Shown: in pieces, positions 59,638 through 64,000 of the stretch
Layout: every line of letters starts with the position of its first letter
How positions within the stretch are numbered: position 1 is the first letter of the stretch
Origin: Chromobotia macracanthus
Taxonomy: Eukaryota > Chordata > Actinopteri > Cypriniformes > Botiidae
Length of the DNA stretch: 64,000 bases
NCBI GenBank assembly: GCA_036877525.1
Contig: JAZGTH010000063.1
Coordinates: forward strand, 2,497,501 to 2,561,500
Direction of reading: 5' to 3'
Notes under the pieces: generated by a model
What the model was told of the DNA's origin: nothing
The model's input: the letters and a program-made list of their open reading frames with translations, nothing else
Databases searched by the model: none
Position numbers and translations under genes: made by a program

Positions 59638-62600
59638 GCATACACGCACTAAACAGGTGGCACTGAACAGAGAGAGAGCTGTGACAGATGGACTCACACA
59701 CCTGACTTATAATATTACTGGATTAAACCACAATACGTTCAATCACATTCCTTCATTTGACTTTTCTAATCCTCAAGATTTCAGAAGAACACACAGATTA
59801 AGACACGGTTCTTTATTTTTTATCTCTGCCCTTTCAGGAAAACATCTGCTGTCCTGAGTGGATGCTGGTTTCTCCAGCAGGTTCAATAAGACTCATTAAA
59901 GTTTGCTATTTGGTTTGCTGCTGATCCAGTGTAACCTACCAGTTTTAACTTAAATAAGGTCTTCTATGTGACCAGTGTTAGCTCTTATTACCCACTAGTG
60001 CATCTGATCAACCAACAAGACCAACCCAAACCAGCTAATGACCAATCTGTACAATCTTGTACAATCTGTACAAAAATCTTACATCAGCTGGACTTTTCCA
60101 CAGGGTTTATGAAAAATATATTTCAACATATTACTTTCAAAGTTGAAAGTAAGTTAAAACACTCCATATACAAAAAAAGTACTTTGAGACGTACCGTGGT
60201 CCAAAATGATGAGCTGAGCACCAGCCTGCACGTTTCCAGCATCATTCTCTGCTAAACACTGATAGAACCCTTCATCTGAACGGACCAGACCCAACACCTG
60301 CAGCTTCTGCTCCTTCTGTGAACACACACAAGAGGTCACTTCAGACAGAAGATATCTTCACCAGCCCAGTTAACAGTTTTAGGATATAAGAATGTTTCTG
60401 TAACATTTGCCATTAAGTAACAAAAACATTAAAAATCTTATTAACGTTATTGCTTGATTATAAAAACATTATCCACATTTCTTAATTCTGTAATGTTTTT
60501 AAAATGTTTCACTAACAACTAACGTGTTTGATATATAGGATATATAGCATTACAATGTTCTATTAACGTTACTGCAAGAACATATTGTGATAACTTTGAG
60601 AGAACTTTTACAGCCAATGTTCTGAGAATGTTCTCTGTTAGCTGGGAGCACATTAGTCTCCTGAAGATAAGCAGCTCTCCAGAGTCTGTGTAAAGTGTTT
60701 CCTCCCTCACACAGAGCTGCAGTAGATCACGACTTACGATGATCTTGAAGTAGTCGCTGGGAATGACGGCATCTCCATTCTTCACCCATCTGATGGTGGG
60801 GGCAGGCGAGCCCATGACCTCACACTCAAAAATGATGTCTGTGGCTTCATGAGCGTATAGGTTGATAGGTTTCTTCACAAACTGTGGAGGAGCTGAGAGG
60901 CACACAACACAAACAGATCTGTTAGAAGAAAAACGAATCACTCGTTTCGTGTGATACACAAGACACTGCTGTTCACCTGCTTAAGAAATGTTTATGTTAC
61001 AATTAAAACTTTAAAATGTCTGTGGAATTAAAACAAAGAATGCTAAAATTCTCTATACAAATGTTCAAAACTGTATCTGCTCAACTTCTTAAGAATCTCT
61101 GAAACACCTTAAACAGACACTGTGCCAGACACTAAACATTATACATAACTTGGTTTGATTATTAGCTTTCGATTGCACAAAGAAAATGAATCATTTTGAC
61201 TGATTTGACTCATTGTAGATCCTCCTGCAGTTTGCTGAGGTCTGCACATACAAGCTGCTGGAAAACACTTGTCACACACTGCTTGGTTCCTGCTCACTCC
61301 AGATCCACAGGAGACAGATGGTGCGTCATGGTTCAGTGTATCTCAGTATAACACACAACACCAGAACCAGAGACACACAGTGAAGTGTGTGTGTGAGATC
61401 ATACACACACTTTTGATATATGTGATGTCTATCATCCGGTCCTAAATAAATGACATCATCAGTGTTTAAAACAGCGTTTTGATTCTGTGATGTGGTGAAT
61501 ATCAGAGTGAAACACAATATAACCAGAAGAAAATCTTGGATGGACTGTGATCTCTGTTGACTGGATAATATATTCTCATCACACACTCAGGAGAAACATC
61601 TCAGATCAGCACACAGATCTTCTCACTGTCTTTACAGAACATGTCTCAGCTTTCCTGCTGCTACACAATGTCAGACCTCAACACTGTTCTTCTGTTCTTC
61701 TACCCTGAATTTCAGAATGGACTGAGAAACAAGCTGCTTCCTGATGTGCTGTGTAGAGCTGAAAAAACATACTGAAATATTAATAGGATTCTGGGTTTCT
61801 CACCTATAACAGAAAGATCAGACATCCCTAAGCCTGTCTGACCTCATACACAACACACATCTCTACATGTTTACTAGCTATGCATGCGTAACTTGAATAC
61901 ATACATAACTAAGTTGTGCACGGCTGGTTGACATTTAAACCGCATAACCTGCAGAAAATCTGTTAAGGACATGAAAACCATACATGTTAAATTTAGGGTT
62001 TAAAAGCAGAAATGTCATATATGGGTTAAAGCACTTAGCTGCATGAATTATTCAGTGAAACTCATTTTTTATTAGAGCTGTGAAATCCAAAATGTTCTTC
62101 TTGCGTTTGGATTAATATTCTAGTTGGATAAAATTCTGGTTATGGGTTGGTGATGTAATTCTGGTGGGTGGAGTTTGCTACATGTAAACATTCCCTTTCT
62201 TGTAGTCTTGTAGTGTGTGAATTGTGCAAAATGACCAGTACTGTGTGATCATGACACTGAAATTCACAGACTGTATATAATATCAGACTTCTGAATTAAA
62301 CTGCATATTTAAAGCTGCAATCCATTACTTTATCCTGATTCACAACAGTTAGTTCATAATGCTTTATAATGTAAGCTGTCAGGTCGATGGTAGCTTTATT
62401 AAAAAATAAAATGTAGGGTAGAACTTTAATCCACCAAAAACTGATTGGAACAGTGACATCACTGGAAATAGAAAGGATTTTTGGGGGGGTGGAATAAGTT
62501 ATTATGTGTAGACAAACGAAAAGGAAGACAAAAAATAGTTTTCATGTGCAGTGGGAGCAGCCACATGTATTAGTGTGAAGTCCACTCAGCAGTGAGGCTT

Positions 62601-62745
62601 GATTTTACCTTTCAGTGTGAGCTCAGCCTGAGCTTCTATGGAGCCATTGATGTTGTCTGCCAGGCAGCTGTATACACCAGCGTCTTCCTCCGTCAGGTTA
62701 AAAATCTGCAGACTTCCCCCGCCAAGCACCTGAAAGCGGTCCGTT
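31853..62745 (-). CDS. neo1: neo1, neogenin (3' part; N-terminus beyond the window)
   Basis: This gene encodes a single-pass receptor for netrins and RGM proteins and a BMP co-receptor, of the DCC family. Twenty-five exons on the minus strand join in frame: 62609-62745, 60738-60892, 60195-60315, 50466-50691, 49602-49756, 47291-47439, 46800-46938, 46192-46241, 44487-44631, 43050-43160, 42768-42962, 42013-42108, 38794-39026, 38461-38599, 38059-38166, 37748-37942, 36964-36996, 36547-36606, 35866-36004, 35517-35752, 34845-34937, 34384-34533, 33355-33603, 32592-32716 and 31853-31936. They encode 1,173 residues to stop TGA; human NEO1 has about 1,461, so roughly 290 are missing upstream. The cytoplasmic LSTLAGRRGIRPKMMMPFD and C-terminal EMAHLEGLMKDLN match NEO1, not DCC. 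The paralogue (neo1a or neo1b) cannot be decided. Confidence 0.95.
31937..32591 (-). other. neo1: neo1 last intron with G-rich tract
   Basis: The donor on the minus strand is GTGTGAGT (exon ends at 32592), and the acceptor CTCCCTCAG is next to 31936. Near the acceptor, 31962-32018 is strongly G-rich on the plus strand. The rest is AT-rich and holds nothing else recognised. Confidence 0.5.
33825..34112. mobile_element. foldback DNA repeat, CACAATAT ends
   Basis: The left end TAGGACTACACAATATTAA resembles the reverse complement of the right end, TATATTGTACAGTCGTGCAC. The interior contains GCGATAACCTG and CACTGCGATACGCACGTG, motifs also found at 13543-13622 and 19700-19760. It is an old non-autonomous element inside a neo1 intron. 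Family and exact ends are uncertain. Confidence 0.5.
35866..36004 (-). CDS. neo1: neo1 transmembrane exon
   Basis: This 139-nt exon encodes the end of the juxtamembrane segment (KPDMAGTGDN), then a hydrophobic helix of about 24 residues (HILVIVIIVSVGAF followed by TIIVVVVGAFLC) and the stop-transfer TRRTTTQQKK. The helix and flanking basic residues match the NEO1 and DCC membrane span. Gamma-secretase cleavage is known in this family. The acceptor GTTTCAG and donor GTGAGT are both good. Confidence 0.95.
36116..36510. repeat. dispersed repeat in neo1 intron
   Basis: The stretch starts AAGACCCCCTGTGGTAAAAATCAAG, a motif I recognise as a common fish interspersed repeat start. It continues through an AT-rich body with CATCACATACATGTAACCAATC. 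Right end and superfamily are uncertain. No coding frame is present. Confidence 0.35.
36547..36996 (-). CDS. neo1: neo1 extracellular juxtamembrane exons, including an 11-residue microexon
   Basis: There are two small exons. Exon 36964-36996 is 33 nt (2 + 30 + 1 phase) and encodes ESSDKMANDQ after the split Ala. Exon 36547-36606 is 60 nt and encodes PGVVKTGRPLAPDQGFGSAG. Both keep the same phase, so either can be skipped without a frameshift. The microexon peptide matches the KADSSDKMPNDQ segment of human NEO1. This stretch connects FN6 to the membrane and carries the shedding site region in the family. Confidence 0.88.
37317..37434. mobile_element. short MITE copy of the GGAATAGTTCAC family
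   Basis: The left end, AAAGAAATAGTTTAACAAAAATC, and the right end, ATTTTGGGGTGAAATATTCCTTT, are imperfect reverse complements. They match the ends of the larger copy at 51038-51382. It directly adjoins another foldback at 37431-37616. Confidence 0.55.
37431..37616. mobile_element. foldback MITE in neo1 intron
   Basis: It starts TTTAAAGGTGCGATAAGCAATTTCTGAGAAACA and ends TGTTTCTCAGTAAACGTGTACTGCGCCTTTAA; the two ends are imperfect inverted repeats of about 30 bases. The length is about 186 bp with no coding capacity. It lies 132 bp from the FN6 exon at 37748. Confidence 0.6.
37748..38166 (-). CDS. neo1: neo1 fibronectin type III domain 6
   Basis: Two exons (38059-38166 and 37748-37942) encode the sixth FN3 domain: PSSAPKDVTVVSKEGRPRTI, VNWQPPSEANGKITG, YIIYYSTDV, then WVIEPVVGNRLTHQIQEL, YYFKIQARNSKGMGPMSDAV and QFRTPK. 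The FN3 landmark Trp, the YYF strand and the NSKG turn are present. FN5-FN6 of neogenin is the known RGM-binding unit. Donors are GTGACA and GTAAAC. Confidence 0.95.
38461..39026 (-). CDS. neo1: neo1 fibronectin type III domain 5 and preceding linker
   Basis: Two exons (38794-39026 and 38461-38599). The first starts with an acidic linker (DPIDPDVDLYELFHAPYTPV) and then MLPPVGVQASVFSHNTIKV, LWADNSLPKNQKITDARFYT and VRWKTNIPANTKFK. The second gives VANTTTLIHTVTGLKPNTL, YEFSVMVTKGRRTSTWSMTA and HGTTFET. It is very close to human NEO1 FN5. The linker contains a second in-frame acceptor (see findings). Confidence 0.95.
38675..38755. mobile_element. 81-bp foldback element filling a short neo1 intron
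   Basis: The ends CCCTGTTGAAAAGACCAG and CTGGTGTTTTCAGCAGGG are inverted repeats with two mismatches. It occupies about 40 percent of the 194-bp intron between the two FN5 exons. No coding capacity. Related CTGGTTAAGCTAGTTAA-type fragments occur near 37305 and 56655. Confidence 0.55.
39027..42012 (-). other. neo1: neo1 intron between FN4 and FN5
   Basis: This 3.0 kb intron contains a SINE (40429-40575), a GA-rich microsatellite near 39200-39215, a second one at about 40710-40790, and a repeat piece at 39355-39505 resembling 15515-15850. A segment near 39830-39880 (GCTGCAATCTGTAACTTTTG) matches a dispersed repeat also seen at 9026 and 62314. No additional exon was found. Confidence 0.45.
40429..40575 (-). 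repeat. tRNA-derived SINE with L2-like tail
   Basis: On the minus strand it starts CTCAGTGGTAGAGCATTGTG (box A-like) and GGTCGTGGGTTCAATTCTCAG (box B). It continues to a body ending GTAAGTCGCTTTGGATAAAAG, TGTCTGCCAAATGCATAAATG, TAAATGTACC. This tail, shared with fish L2 LINEs, and the TAAATG-type end mark a fish V-SINE or HAmo-like SINE. It is the best-preserved copy here, with relatives at 5411-5545 and 55926-55995. Confidence 0.8.
42013..42962 (-). CDS. neo1: neo1 fibronectin type III domain 4
   Basis: Exons 42768-42962 and 42013-42108 encode ETKVPDVPSSLHVRSLVNSI, VVSWTPPENQDIVVRGYIIG, YGIGSPHAQTIKLDYKQRYY, TIENLN, then [20 protein letters not shown] and VYESAITRPQS. These match NEO1 FN4 almost residue for residue. 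The junction codon reads Asn (AAT) where human has Asp in NLDPSSHY. Confidence 0.95.
43050..46241 (-). CDS. neo1: neo1 fibronectin type III domain 3
   Basis: Three exons (46192-46241, 44487-44631, 43050-43160) encode VPSAPPQNLSVEVLNSK, SIMVRWNPPPVDAQNGEIIG, YKIRYRKGSRKSEAAEM, QLSQVIEG, then LQRGTEYMVRVSAITVNGTG and PATEWISAETFESDLD. The 50-nt exon is unusually short for an FN3 start, but its phase (2 + 48) and the SAPPQNLS motif fit. Donors are GTTAGT, GTAAGC and GTACGA. Confidence 0.93.
43310..43400. repeat. degenerate GTTGCTAGGGTGTTC-type repeat
   Basis: It contains GTTGCTAAGGTGTTCTGAGAGG and GTTGCTATGTAGTTGCTAGG, a quasi-periodic motif of about 20-25 bases. Similar copies lie at 45666-45760 and 58440-58615, the latter two sharing a TTGCTCA(C/T)TGGT end. 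This repeat is widely dispersed in cyprinid-type genomes. No coding capacity. Confidence 0.55.
43800..45430. other. neo1: neo1 FN3 intronic stretches of unusual composition (candidate conserved non-coding DNA)
   Basis: The interval contains non-repetitive segments of balanced or high GC in otherwise AT-rich introns: about 43800-44060, 44755-44935, 44955-45135 (with GGGGCCCCGCGG and then AATTAATTATTAG) and 45320-45440 (GCTCTAATTAACC). They are interrupted by the exon at 44487-44631 and a foldback repeat at 44218-44445. None is open as coding sequence in the neo1 frame. Enhancer function is a guess from composition and homeodomain-type TAATTA motifs. Confidence 0.3.
44218..44445. mobile_element. 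foldback repeat with AGGTTGC ends
   Basis: The left end AAGGTTGCCAAATTCC and right end TTTGCAACCCTA are partial inverted repeats. The interior has TAATTCCCATTAATTCCCATA tandem pieces and GGAATATTTCCAAAATTTC. It is typical of a fish non-autonomous DNA element. The right end lies 42 bp from the exon at 44487. Confidence 0.5.
45666..45760. repeat. degenerate GTTGCTAGGGTGTTC-type repeat, copy 2
   Basis: It reads GCGGTTGCTAGGGTGTTCTG, AGTGGTTGTCAGGGCATGGC and TATGTGGTTGGCAGGGTGTT, then TTGCTCACTGGTGCAAG. It is the clearest of the three copies, with near-22-base periodicity. Confidence 0.6.
46800..47439 (-). CDS. neo1: neo1 fibronectin type III domain 2
   Basis: Exons 47291-47439 and 46800-46938 encode VQVPGPAPNLQAVVTSPSTV, SLSWDVPLTGNGQIQNYKIY, YMEKGVDKEQ, then DLEVNALFYTMTGLKKFTEY, SFRVVAYNKHGPGVSTEDVS and VRTYSD. 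The YMEKG.DKEQ and NKHGPGVST motifs identify NEO1 FN2. The acceptor ACATTAG and donor GTAATC serve the first exon. The second exon has a weaker GTGCTT donor. Confidence 0.94.
47440..49601 (-). other. neo1: neo1 intron between FN1 and FN2
   Basis: This 2.2 kb intron contains an A-run at about 47513-47525, a GA-rich tract at 47540-47572 and a GT run at 48765-48779. Some stretches, such as 47590-47860, look non-repetitive. No exon-like frame was recognised. Confidence 0.4.
49602..50691 (-). CDS. neo1: neo1 fibronectin type III domain 1 with proline-rich leader
   Basis: Exon 50466-50691 encodes a proline-rich leader (VPIPTPSPTPLTRTATDHL, then MPGSGVSAGPTPSAPRDVM) and ASLVSTRFIKLTWRLPAEPH, GDDVTYSVYYSLEGTN. 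Exon 49602-49756 encodes ERRVNTSRPGEMQVTIQNLM, PDTQYVFRVVAHNANGPGDS and SAPLRVATQPE. The match to NEO1 FN1 (SAPRDVVASLVSTRFIKLTW) is very strong. The 5' limit of the first exon is uncertain: acceptors after 50691, 50625 and 50607 all keep frame. The donor between the two exons is GC, not GT. Confidence 0.9.
51038..51382. mobile_element. MITE with 23-bp inverted ends
   Basis: The left end is TTAAAGGAAAAGTTCACTCA(AAA). The reverse complement of the right end is TTAAAGGAATAGTTCACTCA(AAA), a 23-base match with one difference. It is about 345 bp long and AT-rich with no transposase frame. This end sequence belongs to a very abundant fish foldback family. A smaller relative lies at 37317-37434. Confidence 0.75.
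52127..52515. repeat. CA-based minisatellite with regular CGG punctuation
   Basis: The array has about 390 bases of (AC)n interrupted every 8-18 bases by ACGG, giving repeat units mostly of 12 to 14 bases such as ACGGACACACACAC. It opens long frames in five of six readings, none of them genuine. It is intronic in neo1. Confidence 0.95.
55926..55995 (-). repeat. SINE or L2 tail fragment
   Basis: The minus strand reads AATGCACTGTAAGTCGCTTTGGATGAGAG, then CGTCTGCGAAATATATACATG. It matches the tail of the SINE at 40429-40575 but lacks the tRNA-like head. It is a truncated copy. Confidence 0.75.
56141..56192. repeat. TA/CA microsatellite
   Basis: It is a compound simple repeat: (TA)n, then (CA)n, then ATGTATATG and (TA)n again. 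Confidence 0.85.
56784..56963. mobile_element. hAT-family MITE with perfect 8-bp target duplication
   Basis: The element begins CAGGGGTGTCAAACTCAG and ends CTGAGTTTGACACCCG. The inverted ends extend inward over 50 bases (GGAG...GAGTTTAGCTCCAGC on both sides). It is flanked by TCTTAGAC at 56776-56783 and an identical TCTTAGAC at 56964-56971. The CAGGGGTG start and eight-base duplication place it in the hAT superfamily. It is 180 bp with no coding capacity. The perfect duplication suggests a fairly recent insertion. Confidence 0.9.
58440..58615. repeat. degenerate GTTGCTAGGGTGTTC-type repeat, copy 3
   Basis: It contains TTCTAGGGTGTTGTTTGTGG, TTGCTACGAGGTTGCTAAGG, TGTTCTAAAGGGGTTTATAC, GTGGTTGCCAGGGCATTTTC and GTTGCTCATTGGTCCAAG. 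It is longer but more diverged than the copies at 43310 and 45666. Confidence 0.5.
59583..59647. repeat. CA microsatellite
   Basis: It is a (CA)n run of about 30 bases bordered by ACGCACGCG and AACACACGCA. Confidence 0.95.
60195..62745 (-). CDS. neo1: neo1 Ig3 (second half) and Ig4 exons
   Basis: Exon 62609-62745 encodes the end of an Ig domain: TDRFQVLGGGSLQIFNL, TEEDAGVYSCLADNINGS, IEAQAELTLK, with the Y.C Ig signature. Exons 60738-60892 and 60195-60315 encode Ig4: PPQFVKKPINLYAHEATDII, FECEVMGSPAPTIRWVKNGD, AVIPSDYFKII, then KEQKLQVLGLVRSDEGFYQC and LAENDAGNVQAGAQLIILDH. The paired cysteines and the core Trp are present. Upstream exons (Ig1, Ig2, first half of Ig3) are not in the window. 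Confidence 0.94.
60893..62608 (-). other. neo1: neo1 intron between Ig3 and Ig4
   Basis: This 1.7 kb intron is AT-rich. A segment near 62310-62400 (AAAGCTGCAATCCATTAC) belongs to a dispersed repeat also seen at 9026 and 39830. No additional exon was found. Confidence 0.4.
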
Positions 62746-62895
62746 CTGTACAGAGAGAAGAAGAAAATACACAGTCAATACACTCTCAGCAGGAAGTCAG
62801 ATGTATACTTAACGCACAAACAAACACATCCTGAGTATCTGCTAACAGATAAGCTACCTTACAAAAACAGCATCATAACAACAAACAGCACGAAA

Positions 62896-63045
62896 ACTGT
62901 GGTTTAGTGGTTAAAGCTGAGGACTGGTTAATCTGAAGATCTGCAGGTCAATCCCCACCCAGAGTCGAACCCTGACACTATTGTGCCCTTGAGTAAAAAC
63001 ACAACCCCAGACTGCTGCAGGGAACTGTGCCTGTAATAACATAAT
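62896..63045 (+). repeat. tRNA-derived SINE, head and central domain
   Basis: GTGGTTTAGTGGTTAAAGCTG (box A-like) and GATCTGCAGGTCAATCCCCACC (box B-like) are followed by CTATTGTGCCCTTGAGTAAAA and CTGCAGGGAACTGTGCCTGTAATAAC. The CCCTTGAG and CCTGTAATAA segments are the central domain of a fish SINE family. The L2-like tail is missing or degraded. Not a functional tRNA. Confidence 0.6.
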
Positions 63046-63138
63046 GACAGTATTGTTCAGTTAAAGGTACTGGGCACAAAATGGCTAGAAGAACGTTTTT
63101 TGTCAACAAAGGGTCGCAGAAAGAAGTGCTTAACATTC

Positions 63139-63223
63139 AGGGAGAGGAGAGGAGAGAGGAGGAGAGAAGAGGAGAGAAGAGGAGAGAAAAGGAGAGAAAA
63201 AGAGAAGAGAAGTAGAGAGAAGA
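63139..63223 (+). repeat. purine-only GGAGA repeat tract
   Basis: It is about 85 bases that are almost all purines, built from GGAGA, GAGGA and GAGAAGA units (imperfect 5- to 10-base repeats). Confidence 0.9.
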
Positions 63224-64000
63224 TTGTGTTCACTCAATCTGATCTGCCAGCCACTGATTGACTTTAAACTCCAGAGAAGCACACTAACACATTTCCTGTT
63301 TTATTCCTCTGCCTGTCTCCGTCTCATCTCTTCTGTAAGCTGAACCATCTGCACTCAGGAGTGGGTTTGTCTAGGAAAGATTGATTGTGTGTGCTTTCAA
63401 GGGTTCCTGCTGTTTTTATCTCTGGTCTTTTTGCCACTTTTACTCAATAGATAACAGTGCCCCGTTTTGTTTTTTCTGTCTTTAATTTGGTTGGAATTCT
63501 GATTTATGGATTCAAGCACAGTAAAATGTGTTAAACAGAGCTCACAGTATTAAGCTCATAATAGCAGTTATCAAATTAGCCAAAGTTTTTTAATAAATGA
63601 ACATGTAAATGTGTTCAGAACTTTGTGAATGACAGAGATTTCTGTCCTGTGGAAAATCTGTCAGAGTAAAACTCTACCTCAATCCTCACACCTACCTCAT
63701 ACCCCAGAAGAACACCAGCAGGTCTCATAAAGACGCTCTTTGTGCTGTTGGGCTTAAAAACATGCAGGAGCTTTTCCACCACACAGACACTTCAGTCCTC
63801 AGGGGCCAGTCGCAAAAACACAGCCATTAACTCAAGACTCTGTCTAACAATAAACCCGACGAGGACACTGAAGAAAGCCTGTTTCATTAAACTATTCTGT
63901 CTAAAGTCCAGTTACACATGGCTGAATATTACAGTGAACTGACACTGCACACCTTCTGCCTGAAACCTGATCAGAACATGATGAGACTAAAACTACTTAA

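Larger units (their letters stand above)
50692..60194 (-). other. neo1: neo1 intron of 9.5 kb between Ig4 and FN1
   Basis: This is the largest intron in the sequenced part of neo1. It contains a foldback element (51038-51382), a CA-rich minisatellite (52127-52515), a SINE tail fragment (55926-55995), a TA-rich microsatellite (56141-56192), a hAT-like MITE (56784-56963), a GTTGCTA-type repeat (58440-58615) and a CA microsatellite (59583-59647). All long open frames here come from these repeats or lack any family similarity. Phase 1 at both borders agrees with the split Asp or Gly codon. Confidence 0.55.
62746..64000 (-). other. neo1: neo1 intron, incomplete, to window end
   Basis: The sequence upstream of the Ig3 half exon contains a SINE (62896-63045) and a purine-rich tract (63139-63223). 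I found no exon for the first half of Ig3, which must lie beyond 64,000. Confidence 0.45.

Noticed and set aside
62896..62960. Possible tRNA gene on the plus strand
   Set aside because: Box B is degenerate and a SINE central domain follows directly.

Overview
The window is vertebrate genomic DNA, almost certainly from a teleost fish and probably a cyprinid. Genes are split into short exons by long AT-rich introns with GT..AG borders. The introns carry fish-type repeats: tRNA-derived SINEs with an L2-like tail, many short foldback DNA transposons, and CA, GT and GA microsatellites. No prokaryotic features, CRISPR array or operon are present. Gene identities come from joining exons across splice sites and comparing the predicted protein with vertebrate families from memory; no database search was run.

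Layout. (1) Positions 1-27,005, + strand: csnk1g1, casein kinase 1 gamma 1. It has a CpG-rich non-coding first exon (about 1-284), a start codon at 3007, ten constitutive coding segments joined to one terminal segment, a stop at 22560-22562 and a long 3' UTR. The joined reading frame is intact through every junction and gives 421 residues. Two further in-frame exons look optional: a 111-nt cassette (17744-17854) and a 24-nt microexon (21163-21186) just before the cysteine-rich membrane-anchor tail. (2) 28,224-29,781, + strand: rps17, complete in five exons, with the ATG alone ending exon 1. (3) From about 30,096 to the window end, - strand: the 3' part of neo1 (neogenin). Twenty-five coding exons are assembled (1,173 residues to the stop), from the second half of the third Ig domain through Ig4, six fibronectin III domains, the membrane helix and the cytoplasmic P1, P2 and P3 regions. 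The signal peptide, Ig1, Ig2 and half of Ig3 lie beyond 64,000.

The three genes do not form one pathway. CK1 gamma is a membrane-anchored Ser/Thr kinase known from Wnt/LRP6 signalling, RPS17 is a 40S ribosomal protein, and neogenin is the netrin/RGM receptor. csnk1g1 and rps17 run in the same direction, and rps17 and neo1 converge with their poly(A) signals only about 315 bp apart. The three human counterparts lie on one chromosome (15) but are not neighbours.

The most useful observations concern splicing. One neo1 intron must use a GC donor. An in-frame alternative acceptor lies in the FN4-FN5 linker, and the Ig4-FN1 linker has several in-frame acceptors. There are two microexons and one cassette exon. 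I found no evidence of a previously undescribed biological system; the rest is repeats and candidate regulatory DNA.
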